Source: Chloroflexota bacterium (lineage in GTDB: Bacteria > Chloroflexota > Anaerolineae > Anaerolineales > UBA11579). From it: a DNA stretch of 64,000 bases. The DNA is taken from NCBI GenBank assembly GCA_013112575.1, contig JABFGG010000005.1, positions 85,497 to 149,496 on the forward strand, read 5' to 3'. The notes beneath the pieces were generated by a model. That model did not search any database. It saw only the letters and a list, made by a program, of their open reading frames with translations, and had not been told where the DNA came from. This document shows, piece after piece, positions 1 to 7,488 of the stretch. Position 1 is the stretch's first letter; each line of letters starts with the position of its first letter. Position numbers and translations under genes: made by a program.

Positions 1-956
1 GCCAGCCATATACCTTTGTATTCCCCTTCTTCCAGATAAGTATCCAGCCCAACCCAGTTCCTGTCATAACCGCGTGCCCCACAGTTCTCGAGGAACGGCC
101 CCAGTTCATCAAATAATGCCTGCCCAATTTCAACCGGTTCGGCATAGGTCGCCGGGCTCATCACCTGGCTGCAATACAGGGCAAATTCGGTCATATCTTC
201 AGAAAGCTGGGCCAGTTTGAAGCGCATAGTCCCTGGCAGTTTTTGGCCTTCAACAGTGAAGTCGACTGTAAACCACTGCGACCAATGGTTGACAGCTATG
301 AAGGCCCAATCATCGCCACCCGAAAGCTGGATAAAAATACCCGCCTCACCATCCGGATTTTGGGCCGTATACATTTTTAATTCAGGCCCTGAGCCCTGTA
401 CATCCTTATCAGGCAAGATATGAACTTTAGCAGATACCACTCCATCTCCATCAACCCTTTCAACAGGGGTTGCATCGCGCAACCCATCGATCAGGCCAAG
501 GGTAGCAAAACAGGCGCTCGGGCGGATTTCAAAGGGTGAACGTGTAGCAGGCGAACCCAACCCAGCAATGAAGTAGTTGTCTTCGGTGGTAGCAGGCCAG
601 GCTCCGGGGAAATTGAGGGTGGCCGTTTTTAATCCGGCTTTATTGGCCGCCTCCCACAGTGTTTCTGCCTGACGTGTGCCGGATAGAAAAGCATTGACAC
701 CGCTATCCAGTGCTGCACCGGGCTCAACGATGAGGAAGTCCGTGATGCCATGCGTGCCGGGATAAGCCCCGGTGGAAACGCTGGCCCAATTAACCGGAGT
801 CACTCCAGGGAACACAGAATGCAAGAGGGCATAGCCCCCTCGTCTTCGCATTTCTGCCAGGTTGGGCATGTCCCCTGATTTAATGTATTCTTCCACCAAA
901 GATGCCACGGCGGCATCCAGGCCGATGACGATGACTTTATCTTGTTGTTCTGCCAT
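1..956 (-). CDS. Type I phosphodiesterase / nucleotide pyrophosphatase family protein (C-terminus outside window)
   Basis: The reading frame is open on the minus strand from an ATG at 956 to the left edge, so about 318 residues are visible and the C-terminus is missing. The N-terminus has the metal-binding start of alkaline-phosphatase-superfamily phosphodiesterases (VIVIGLDAA). About 45 residues later comes the active-site loop PGVTPVNWASVSTGAYPGTHGI, in which a Thr is the expected nucleophile. Such enzymes hydrolyse phosphodiester or pyrophosphate bonds in nucleotides. The start has a good ribosome site (AAAGGA, about 7 nt upstream). The gene lies 13 nt downstream of the M20 peptidase, so the two probably share a transcript. 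The substrate cannot be told from sequence; a nucleotide or phosphonate-type substrate would fit the nucleoside genes to the right. Confidence 0.8.
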   Translation of the reverse strand, partial: MAEQQDKVIVIGLDAAVASLVEEYIKSGDMPNLAEMRRRGGYALLHSVFPGVTPVNWASVSTGAYPGTHGITDFLIVEPGAALDSGVNAFLSGTRQAETLWEAANKAGLKTATLNFPGAWPATTEDNYFIAGLGSPATRSPFEIRPSACFATLGLIDGLRDATPVERVDGDGVVSAKVHILPDKDVQGSGPELKMYTAQNPDGEAGIFIQLSGGDDWAFIAVNHWSQWFTVDFTVEGQKLPGTMRFKLAQLSEDMTEFALYCSQVMSPATYAEPVEIGQALFDELGPFLENCGARGYDRNWVGLDTYLEEGEYKGIWL

Positions 957-969
957 TTTGGGTTCCTTT

Positions 970-2160
970 CTAGCTACACAGTTTCAGGGCTGTTTGGGCA
1001 TACACTTCAGCTACTTTAAAGATTGAATCAATCTCCACGTATTCATTATTGGCGTGCGCCCCTGCCCCATCCGGGCCATAGGTGCAGGTGGGGATACCAT
1101 AGCCATTTAGCAAATAGGATTCATTGGCGGGACCAGAGACCTGCACGGCCGGATCGATATCAAGAACCTCCCGGACACTGGCACGTAGTGCCGTCAAGAC
1201 CTCAGCATCATCAGGAATGATGGTGGGCGGTAGATAGGTTTCAGTTTCCACACTTGCCTGCAAGGAGGGGCGGCGTTGAATTACATCTGCAACCAACCCT
1301 TGGATAGCGTCTTCGATCTCTTTACGCGGCACGTCTGGAACGAGGCGCATATCGACATGCGCCTCACAAATATCTGGCACCATACTGGGACCAGAACCAC
1401 CTGTAATTACCGTCGGGGTGATAACCGTCTCCTTATCTTCAAAAAATGACGAAGCTGCTGGACGCGGAAAAGTCAGTCGTTCCAATCCGCCAATGATCTC
1501 TGCCATGCCTGTCACAGCATTGTGGCTGCGGTCAGTATCCTGCCAATCCAGTGAGCCACTATGGAAACTCTGTCCGCGCGTGGTGAGCTTAATGCGCCAC
1601 ACGCCACGGTGCCCGATGTTGGTTCGATCCGAGTCAGGGTAAACATAGATAGCCCCCTTTCCCTGTAATTTGCCAATTTCCTGTAAGTACTTGATACCCA
1701 ACCGTCCAGTGGCTCCCGACTCTTCGTCAGGCACACCGATCAGGGTCACACTCATTTTTAATTCCTCAAGGGCGTTTTCCCTGAGCCACCATAAGGCAGC
1801 CATGGCCGCGGCGATGCCACCTTTGTTGTCAATGGCACCGCGGCCGTACATCTGATTTCCTGAAATTTCGCCACTAAAGGGAGGATATTCCCAGTTACTT
1901 TCATCTCCCACCGGGACGGTATCCATATGACCGATCAATAAGAGGCCGGTCTGCTCTTTAGGCCCCAGATGCACAAGCGCACAGGGGCGCTCTTCTTCCA
2001 AAGCCAAAATCTCTGTATCCAATTCCAAAGAATTGGCAAAAGCAATCATCTCTTCGGCCATGGCGCGTTCGTTGTGCTGGCCGTTTACCGAGGGAGTCTG
2101 GATCATCTTTTGGGTGAAGTTGAGAGTGGTCTGTATCTGCACTTCCGTGAGCATTGTCAT
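970..2160 (-). CDS. M20 family metallopeptidase / deacylase (ArgE-DapE-YgeY type)
   Basis: This 396-residue protein belongs to the M20 zinc hydrolases, which remove acyl groups or cleave dipeptides using two zinc ions. Visible motifs are GHMDTVPVGD (first zinc ligand and catalytic Asp, about residue 77), YGRGAIDNKGG (bridging Asp) and PDEESGATG (catalytic Glu pair). A lid/dimerisation domain follows, with HRGVWRIKLTTRGQSFHSG. The length is usual for the family. A ribosome site AAGGA lies 5 nt before the ATG. It is transcribed divergently from the amidohydrolase at 2284 and is followed by the phosphodiesterase gene. The pattern resembles YgeY-type hydrolases associated with purine catabolism, but exact substrate assignment is inference. 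Confidence 0.85.
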   Translation of the reverse strand: MTMLTEVQIQTTLNFTQKMIQTPSVNGQHNERAMAEEMIAFANSLELDTEILALEEERPCALVHLGPKEQTGLLLIGHMDTVPVGDESNWEYPPFSGEISGNQMYGRGAIDNKGGIAAAMAALWWLRENALEELKMSVTLIGVPDEESGATGRLGIKYLQEIGKLQGKGAIYVYPDSDRTNIGHRGVWRIKLTTRGQSFHSGSLDWQDTDRSHNAVTGMAEIIGGLERLTFPRPAASSFFEDKETVITPTVITGGSGPSMVPDICEAHVDMRLVPDVPRKEIEDAIQGLVADVIQRRPSLQASVETETYLPPTIIPDDAEVLTALRASVREVLDIDPAVQVSGPANESYLLNGYGIPTCTYGPDGAGAHANNEYVEIDSIFKVAEVYAQTALKLCS

Positions 2161-2283
2161 ATTCGTCCTTGATGAAAAACAAAATCAGTGTATCTTATTT
2201 AGAGACCGGACGGAAGACATGGAAAAGTTACCGTATAATAAAAAATCGTTGGCTGGGGGATGGGGATCTGTTGAGGAGCATAG
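2161..2283. promoter_or_regulatory. Divergent intergenic region with a plus-strand -10 box
   Basis: This 123-base gap separates the divergent M20 peptidase and amidohydrolase genes. A perfect TATAAT lies at 2234-2239, about 45 nt before the amidohydrolase ATG. No convincing -35 hexamer is seen at normal spacing, which may mean activator dependence. GAGGAG at 2272-2277 is the ribosome site of the plus-strand gene. Confidence 0.4.
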
Positions 2284-3603
2284 ATGACATCGACTTTGTT
2301 GCAGGCAGACACCATCGTCACACTTGACGCCCAAGACCAAATCTTTGAACCTGGTTATATCGCCCTGGAAGACGGGCGCATCACTGCAATCGGTCAAGAT
2401 ACCAATATTAAAAGCAGCTATGATGAAGTCGTAGACTTGGGTGAAAGTTTATTGATGCCTGGCCTGGTGAACACGCATACGCACACACCCATGGTGCTTT
2501 TCCGCGGATTAGCCGAAGGCGTCTCGCTGTTCTCGATGGAAGGATTTCTGGAAGTGCTGCGCGTGCTGGAAGGCGCGGCAGATGAAAGCATGGTCGCAGC
2601 AGCAGTTGAGGTCTCTTGCGCGGAGATGATCCGCACAGGCACGACCTGTTTTGCCGACCAGTATTTTTATATGGACGAGATCCTCCCCGTTGTGCAGAAA
2701 AGCGGATTGCGTGCCGCACTGGCTTATGGCATTGTGGAACTGGGAGATGAAGCATCCAGGGAACGCGAACTGGCGGGAGCGACGCGGCTATTAGAAAGAG
2801 CTAAAGATGGCCCACTGATCAAAGGTTGGGTAGGGCCACATGCCTTTTTCGTAGACAACAGCCTGGAAGCCATCCAACTGGAGCTTGACCTCGCAGAGAA
2901 ATATCAAACAGGATTCCACATCCATCTGGCTACCAACTGGGAAGAAGAGAACTATTGCCAAGAAAACTATGGCATCAGCGCCGTCGAACAGATGAAAAAG
3001 ATCGGGGTGCTCGACTACCCCCTGCTGGCAGCCCACTGCATCACTATTCCCGAAGAAGATTTCCCTACCCTTGCAGCCGCTCCCTTCACAGCGGTGATCT
3101 GCCCCTCGGCGGCCATGCGCAGTGCCACAGGCTCATCACCGTTAAAAGCTTTACAAGCTGCAGGAGTCAACACAGCTTTGGGTTCGGACAATGTAGCTAA
3201 CGCCAACTCATATGATATGTTCAACGAAATGCAACTGGCGGCCAAGTTAATGTCTTATCGCGAGCAAGAACCTGCGGCCATTCCAGCCCGTGACATCCTG
3301 GACATGGCAACCATGGGAGGCGCCAGGGCTTTGGGACTGGAAGATGAGATCGGTTCACTGGAAGTGGGCAAACAAGCTGACATCATCGCCCTTGACCAGA
3401 CTTCAATTGGTTGGGGCCCGCGTGGTGCCCAGGATATATTTACCGCACTGGTGTATGGTATCTCTGGGATGCACGTCACAGACGTGATGGTAGCTGGGAA
3501 CTGGCTGTTACGCGACACGCAATGGACAACGGTCAATTATCCTGCTGCCAGAGAAACCATGAACGAAGACTACAAAGAATTACGCCGCCGCTTAGATGCC
3601 TGA
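2284..3603 (+). CDS. Amidohydrolase, S-adenosylhomocysteine / methylthioadenosine deaminase-like
   Basis: This 439-residue metal-dependent amidohydrolase belongs to the ATZ/TRZ and MtaD group, which deaminate adenine nucleosides or related rings. Zinc ligands are visible in NTHTHTPMVLFRGLAEG (HxH, about residue 64), FHIHLATNWEE, AAHCITI and GSDNVANANSYDMFNEM (the metal Asp followed by the Asn-rich loop typical of this group). The small beta-sandwich of the composite domain is formed by residues 1-55 and about 375-439. It starts a plus-strand run with a nucleoside hydrolase and a small RarA-like protein. The context favours a nucleoside such as SAH, MTA or adenosine as substrate. Guanine deaminase is a less likely alternative. 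Confidence 0.8.
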   Translation: MTSTLLQADTIVTLDAQDQIFEPGYIALEDGRITAIGQDTNIKSSYDEVVDLGESLLMPGLVNTHTHTPMVLFRGLAEGVSLFSMEGFLEVLRVLEGAADESMVAAAVEVSCAEMIRTGTTCFADQYFYMDEILPVVQKSGLRAALAYGIVELGDEASRERELAGATRLLERAKDGPLIKGWVGPHAFFVDNSLEAIQLELDLAEKYQTGFHIHLATNWEEENYCQENYGISAVEQMKKIGVLDYPLLAAHCITIPEEDFPTLAAAPFTAVICPSAAMRSATGSSPLKALQAAGVNTALGSDNVANANSYDMFNEMQLAAKLMSYREQEPAAIPARDILDMATMGGARALGLEDEIGSLEVGKQADIIALDQTSIGWGPRGAQDIFTALVYGISGMHVTDVMVAGNWLLRDTQWTTVNYPAARETMNEDYKELRRRLDA

Positions 3604-3627
3604 AATCCTGGCGGCCAAGGAGCAAAC

Positions 3628-4557
3628 ATGAAACGATTGGTGATCGATACAGACCCCGGCGTGGATGATGCCGAAGCCATCATGATGGCCTCAGTGCATC
3701 CAGACGCCAGCATAGAAGCCCTCACCGTAGTGGGTGGCAACGTACCCTTGGAGAACACTGTCCCCAACACCCTCAAGATCCTCGACGTACTCGGAGAAGA
3801 AGCCCCTGTATTTGCAGGCTCCCCCGGTCCGCTGGTGTCGCTGCCGGATGAAGACGCAGCCTTCGTACATGGCTCGGATGGCCTGGGCGATGCGGGCTTG
3901 CCAGCCTCAACCCGCAAAGTAGAAGAAGAGCATGCCGCCAATGCACTGGTGCGACTGGCCAATGAAAACCCCGGCGAGTTGAGCCTGATAGCCATTGGCC
4001 CGTTGACCAATGTAGCTTTGGCCACACGCCTGGACCCTGAGCTACCCCAGAAGTACAAAGAACTGATCATCATGGGTGGGGCAGTGTACGCCCAAGGGAA
4101 CACGGTCAATACAACCGCGGAATTCAATATTTTCTTCGATCCCGAAGCTGCTTATGTAGTATTTGATGCCTGGCCGGAACTAACCATGATCTCCTGGGAA
4201 GCCACAATGTCACATGCTATTGGCCCGGATCAATTAAAGCTTTTGAAAAATAACGATAATCCGCGTGGGATATTCTTTGATGCGATCTCAGCCAAGATCA
4301 TCAAATTCATCAAAGAGGTCATGGGACGCGACGAGTTGTTTGGCGCAGACCCGCTGGCTATGGCAGTGGCTTTAGAGCCCGACATAGTAACCAAGATGGC
4401 AAAACATCACGTGCACGTTGAGCGCTTTGGTGGAGCCAGCCGTGGCCAAACTATTGTGGATTGGAACAATAGGACCGGCAAAGAGCCCAATGCCAACATC
4501 GTGCTGGATGTTGATATGGAGCGTTTCTTTGACTTGTTCCACGCTGCTGTACGTTAG
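3628..4557 (+). CDS. Inosine-uridine preferring nucleoside hydrolase family protein
   Basis: The protein has 309 residues, the normal length for nucleoside hydrolases that split ribonucleosides into base and ribose. The calcium-binding signature DTDPGVDDAEAI is intact at residues 7-18. The central strand LSLIAIGPLTNVA and the following IIMGGAVYAQGNTVNTTAEFN loop, whose Asn and Glu contact the ribose, are also present. The C-terminal DPLAMAVAL supplies the last metal Asp. AAGGAG precedes the ATG. It lies 24 nt after the amidohydrolase and 17 nt before the next gene, so a three-gene operon is likely. A deaminated nucleoside produced by the preceding enzyme would be a suitable substrate. Confidence 0.92.
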   Translation: MKRLVIDTDPGVDDAEAIMMASVHPDASIEALTVVGGNVPLENTVPNTLKILDVLGEEAPVFAGSPGPLVSLPDEDAAFVHGSDGLGDAGLPASTRKVEEEHAANALVRLANENPGELSLIAIGPLTNVALATRLDPELPQKYKELIIMGGAVYAQGNTVNTTAEFNIFFDPEAAYVVFDAWPELTMISWEATMSHAIGPDQLKLLKNNDNPRGIFFDAISAKIIKFIKEVMGRDELFGADPLAMAVALEPDIVTKMAKHHVHVERFGGASRGQTIVDWNNRTGKEPNANIVLDVDMERFFDLFHAAVR

Positions 4558-4574
4558 ACGAATAGGAGAATAAA

Positions 4575-5144
4575 GTGCCCGAACATCAAAAAGACCCGTG
4601 GGTCAGTGTACGCACCTACCACGACCTGCCCGGCGATGAAGTCATTTCCAGCTTGCAGAAAGAGATCCGCAGAGGTAACACCGAAAACGCCTGTCTGCTG
4701 GCCTATGAAATGTACCTGACCAGCCCGGAGATGGAAGCCAAATTGTGGAAACGATTATTGGTAATTGCTGTAGAAGATATTGGCCTGGGTTCGCCAACCG
4801 CCCCTCAATTAATCTACACACTATTCCAGATCCACAATGAATTTGACTACAACGCCCTTGATCGGCCACTGTTTGCCATTCACGCAGTACGTTATCTTTG
4901 CGAACAGCAAAAAGACCGTTCCAGCGATGAGCTAGTTAATTGGGTGCGCCGAAGTTTAGAACAAGGCCAGGCCAGACCCCAAATCCCAGATTACGCCATC
5001 GATATGCATACAGCTCGCGGGCAGGAAATGGGCCGCGATCTGAAGCATTTCTTCGCAGAAGGGGCAAAAGTGGCCCCCGAAATGCCGGAACGCAACCTGG
5101 AATACCGCAAGCGACTGCTCACATTGTTGAACATTGATGAGTAA
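4575..5144 (+). CDS. Stand-alone protein resembling the C-terminal domain of RarA/MgsA
   Basis: This 189-residue protein uses a GTG start with AGGAG 6 nt upstream. Its helical sequence resembles the tetramerisation/C-terminal region of the AAA+ clamp-loader-like protein RarA: LWKRLLVIAVEDIGLGSP matches the RRLxxxAxEDIGLAxP element. There is no P-loop, Walker B or sensor motif, so it is not an ATPase. It follows the nucleoside hydrolase by 17 nt and is probably cotranscribed. The role is unknown. It may be a helical scaffold repurposed outside replication repair. Recognition rests on a single motif, so confidence in the family link is moderate. Confidence 0.65.
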   Translation: MPEHQKDPWVSVRTYHDLPGDEVISSLQKEIRRGNTENACLLAYEMYLTSPEMEAKLWKRLLVIAVEDIGLGSPTAPQLIYTLFQIHNEFDYNALDRPLFAIHAVRYLCEQQKDRSSDELVNWVRRSLEQGQARPQIPDYAIDMHTARGQEMGRDLKHFFAEGAKVAPEMPERNLEYRKRLLTLLNIDE

Positions 5145-5147
5145 ATG

Positions 5148-5175
5148 TTGACAAGCCGGATTCCTACTGTACAAT
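5148..5175 (+). promoter_or_regulatory. Sigma70-type promoter of the LacI-family regulator
   Basis: TTGACA at 5148-5153 and TACAAT at 5170-5175 are separated by 16 bases, a near-consensus housekeeping promoter. It starts immediately after the stop codon of the preceding gene and lies about 56 bases before the regulator ATG. Confidence 0.75.
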
Positions 5176-5182
5176 AAGAAAT

Positions 5183-5196
5183 CGATTGCGCAATCG
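5183..5196. promoter_or_regulatory. LacI-type palindromic operator
   Basis: CGATTGCGCAATCG is a perfect 14-base palindrome with a central CG step, the usual form of LacI/GalR operators. It begins 7 bases after the -10 box and covers the expected transcription start, so a bound repressor would block the promoter. Autoregulation by the adjacent LacI-type protein is inferred. Confidence 0.7.
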
Positions 5197-5231
5197 TTTT
5201 CTTAGAAATAAGAGAAGATATATCACACTAT

Positions 5232-6221
5232 ATGACAAAAATGCGAGATGTGGCCAAGCATGCAGGGGTGTCAGTCAGCACGGTTTCGCATGTCATTAAC
5301 GAGACCCGCCACGTAAGCACAGACACACGCCAGCGTGTGTTGGGCGCCATGGATGCCCTAAATTACCAACCCAACCGCCTAGCACGTAGTCTGCGGGTGA
5401 AGAAAACCCAGACAATTGGAATGATCGTGCCGGATAGTTCCAATCCATTCTTTTCCGAGATCGCCCGTCATATCGAAGATTATTGTTTTGAACAGGGATA
5501 TAGCGTAATCCTGTGCAACTCGGACGGTGATCTGGATAAGGAACTCTTCTACGCCAACGTTTTGGTTGAAAAGCAGGTAGACGGTATCTTATTCGTGGCG
5601 GTGGGACTCAGCGAAGACAATATCCTCAAATTGAATGCTCAACGCATCCCCATTATGCTGGTTGACCGCCAGATTCCTAATCTTCCCCTGGACAGTGTAC
5701 TGGCAGATAACCGTCGCGGAGGGTGGCTGGCAACCCAACACTTGATCGAACACGGGCACAAGCGTATCGGCTGTATCACCGGTTTTTCAGATCTAACCCC
5801 CAGTTCCGAGCGCGTCATCGGCTACCACCAGGCTTTGGAAGAACATAATCTCGGCATTGATGAAACGCTGATCTTGCAAGGGGATTTTCATCTTCAGAGC
5901 GGTTATGACCGCGCCAATCAATTACTGGATATGAATCAGCCCCCCACCGCTATCTTCTGTGGCAATGACCTGATGGCAATTGGTGCCATGCGAGCTGCGG
6001 GGGGAAGAGGATTGCGGATCCCTGATGACATCGCTATTGTTGGTTTTGATGATATCCCCATTGCCCAGTTCACAAACCCACCCTTGACCTCTATTACACA
6101 GCCATTAAAAAAATTAGGTCGGTTATCAAGCCAGCTATTGATCGAACGCATTCAAAAAAAAGACTTAGACGTTGCCCAACATATGCTTGAAGTTGACCTG
6201 GCTATACGACAATCCAGTTAG
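5232..6221 (+). CDS. LacI/GalR family transcriptional regulator
   Basis: The 329-residue protein has the N-terminal LacI helix-turn-helix (MRDVAKHAGVSVSTVSHVIN) and the hinge region (NYQPNRLARSLR). A periplasmic-binding-protein-like effector domain follows from about residue 60 (TIGMIVPDSSNPFFSEI, then the FCGNDLMAIGAMRA and DDIAIVGFDDIP elements). Length and order are typical. Family members bind sugars or nucleosides and repress transport genes. Its own promoter carries a perfect palindrome at 5183-5196. It lies directly before the nucleoside ABC transporter, with 125 bases between, which suggests that it controls that operon. The ligand (ribose, a nucleoside or a base) is inferred. Confidence 0.92.
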   Translation: MTKMRDVAKHAGVSVSTVSHVINETRHVSTDTRQRVLGAMDALNYQPNRLARSLRVKKTQTIGMIVPDSSNPFFSEIARHIEDYCFEQGYSVILCNSDGDLDKELFYANVLVEKQVDGILFVAVGLSEDNILKLNAQRIPIMLVDRQIPNLPLDSVLADNRRGGWLATQHLIEHGHKRIGCITGFSDLTPSSERVIGYHQALEEHNLGIDETLILQGDFHLQSGYDRANQLLDMNQPPTAIFCGNDLMAIGAMRAAGGRGLRIPDDIAIVGFDDIPIAQFTNPPLTSITQPLKKLGRLSSQLLIERIQKKDLDVAQHMLEVDLAIRQSS

Positions 6222-6270
6222 AAAACTTGTCGCATCCAAGAGAAATTAGGCGTTCACTGAGGAGGTGAAG

Positions 6271-6345
6271 TTGAAAAAAGGAAAAAAAGAATCACCTGGA
6301 CTATACTGTTCCACAATCTATATGTTCTATTCACCAAGGAGATGA
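6271..6345 (+). CDS. Possible 24-residue leader peptide upstream of the BMP lipoprotein gene
   Basis: A strong ribosome site AGGAGGTGA (6260-6268) has no annotated gene behind it. It is followed after 2 bases by a TTG-initiated frame of 24 codons that ends with TGA one base before the ATG of the substrate-binding protein. The peptide is Lys-rich at its start (LKKGKKES) and otherwise unremarkable. Translation through it could couple to, or expose, the AAGGAG site of the next gene. No codon-use evidence supports it because it is so short, so it is offered only as a candidate. Confidence 0.3.
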   Translation: MKKGKKESPGLYCSTIYMFYSPRR

Positions 6346-6346
6346 C

Positions 6347-7420
6347 ATGAAAAAGAGATTGACCCTTATTGCACTGATGCTGATCTTTGCCGTGTTGCTG
6401 GCTTCCTGTGGGGGAGCTGCCGATACCGGCGGCGACGAAGGTGGCGAAGAAGCTGCCGCATTTAACGCAGCTATCGTGATGCCCAATCCCCTGGGCGACC
6501 GCTCCTTCATCGACTCGTCGGCCCGCGGCATTGAGCAAGCTAACAGCGAATTGGACGTAGATGCAGTGATCGTTGAAACACAGGGTGTGGCCGAACATGA
6601 AGCCGCACTGCGTGGCGCCATCCAACAGGGCTATGACATAGTTCTGGGTCTGGCCATCGATGCCGAGTTATTCGTTAACTTAGCGGAAGAGTTCCCGGAC
6701 CAGAAATTTGGTTCGCCCTCTGAGATCTTCGCCGAAGACCTGCCGGACAACCTGGCTGCTTACACGATCAACGTACACGAATCCAGCTTCCTCGTGGGCC
6801 TGATCGTGGGTTCTCTGACCGAGACCAAGACGGTTGGTGCCGTTGTTGGTGGTGACGCTCCTGCTTTGAACCAATTCTACTGGGGCTACAAGCAAGGCGT
6901 CCTGGAAGTGTGTCCGGACTGTGAAGTACTGGTCAGCTACCTGGGCTTCGACTTCGCCAACCCGACCCTGGGTCAGGAAACGGCTATCGCCCAGTATGAT
7001 GCGGGTGCGGACATCATCTACCAGGTGGCCGGCCTTTCCGGTGAAGGCGTACTTTCTGCCGCAGCCGAACGCGACCTATATGCCATTGGCGTAGACTCCA
7101 ACCAGGATGACATCCAACCAGGCAACATCATCGTTTCGATGATCAAGCGTGTGGACGTGACGACCTACAACCTGATCCAATCCGTTGTTGATGGCACTTA
7201 CACCGGTGGCTTCTCCGAACTGGGTCTGGCCGACGGCGCTGCTGCCCTCTCCTGGGACGAAGGCTCAACCACATTTGCCGACAATGGCCCCGCCTCAATG
7301 GTAGACCAACTTCCAGCTGTCCAGGAATTGGTCGAGGAATACCGCGCTCAGATCCTGGCTGGCGAATACGAAGTATGTAACGCGCTGGTCGAGACCCCTG
7401 TCTGCGATCCCCTGAAATAA
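6347..7420 (+). CDS. BMP family (PnrA/NupN-like) nucleoside-binding lipoprotein
   Basis: This 357-residue basic-membrane-protein family protein is the extracellular binding component of a nucleoside ABC importer. A lipoprotein signal ends at the lipobox LLASC with Cys21, followed by a Gly/Asp/Glu-rich tether. The mature domain begins with FNAAIVMPNPLGDRSFIDSS, whose loop holds the ribose in PnrA-type proteins. It continues with GYDIVLGLAI and a domain in which DIIYQVAGLSGEGV and AIGVDSNQDD match the family. AAGGAG precedes the ATG. It is the first gene of a transporter operon with ATPase and two permeases downstream. A strong hairpin right after the stop probably protects this message so that binding protein is made in excess. 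Confidence 0.93.
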   Translation: MKKRLTLIALMLIFAVLLASCGGAADTGGDEGGEEAAAFNAAIVMPNPLGDRSFIDSSARGIEQANSELDVDAVIVETQGVAEHEAALRGAIQQGYDIVLGLAIDAELFVNLAEEFPDQKFGSPSEIFAEDLPDNLAAYTINVHESSFLVGLIVGSLTETKTVGAVVGGDAPALNQFYWGYKQGVLEVCPDCEVLVSYLGFDFANPTLGQETAIAQYDAGADIIYQVAGLSGEGVLSAAAERDLYAIGVDSNQDDIQPGNIIVSMIKRVDVTTYNLIQSVVDGTYTGGFSELGLADGAAALSWDEGSTTFADNGPASMVDQLPAVQELVEEYRAQILAGEYEVCNALVETPVCDPLK

Positions 7421-7444
7421 CACCACTATTACAAAGTAACATCA

Positions 7445-7476
7445 ACCGGCCCCGAGGCGCATGCTTCGGGGCCGGT
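7445..7476 (+). terminator. Intercistronic hairpin after the binding-protein gene
   Basis: A 14-pair stem (7445-7458 with 7463-7476, including one G-U pair) closes a four-base loop between the lipoprotein stop and the ATPase start. There is no T-run, so it is not a standard terminator. Such hairpins commonly stabilise the upstream message or cause partial termination, which keeps the binding protein in excess over the ATPase. Confidence 0.6.
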
Positions 7477-7488
7477 AGAGGATAACCT

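Noticed and set aside
1621..1640. GGTTCGATCCGAG resembling a tRNA T-loop
   Set aside because: It sits inside the M20 peptidase coding sequence, and no acceptor or anticodon arm can be drawn around it.
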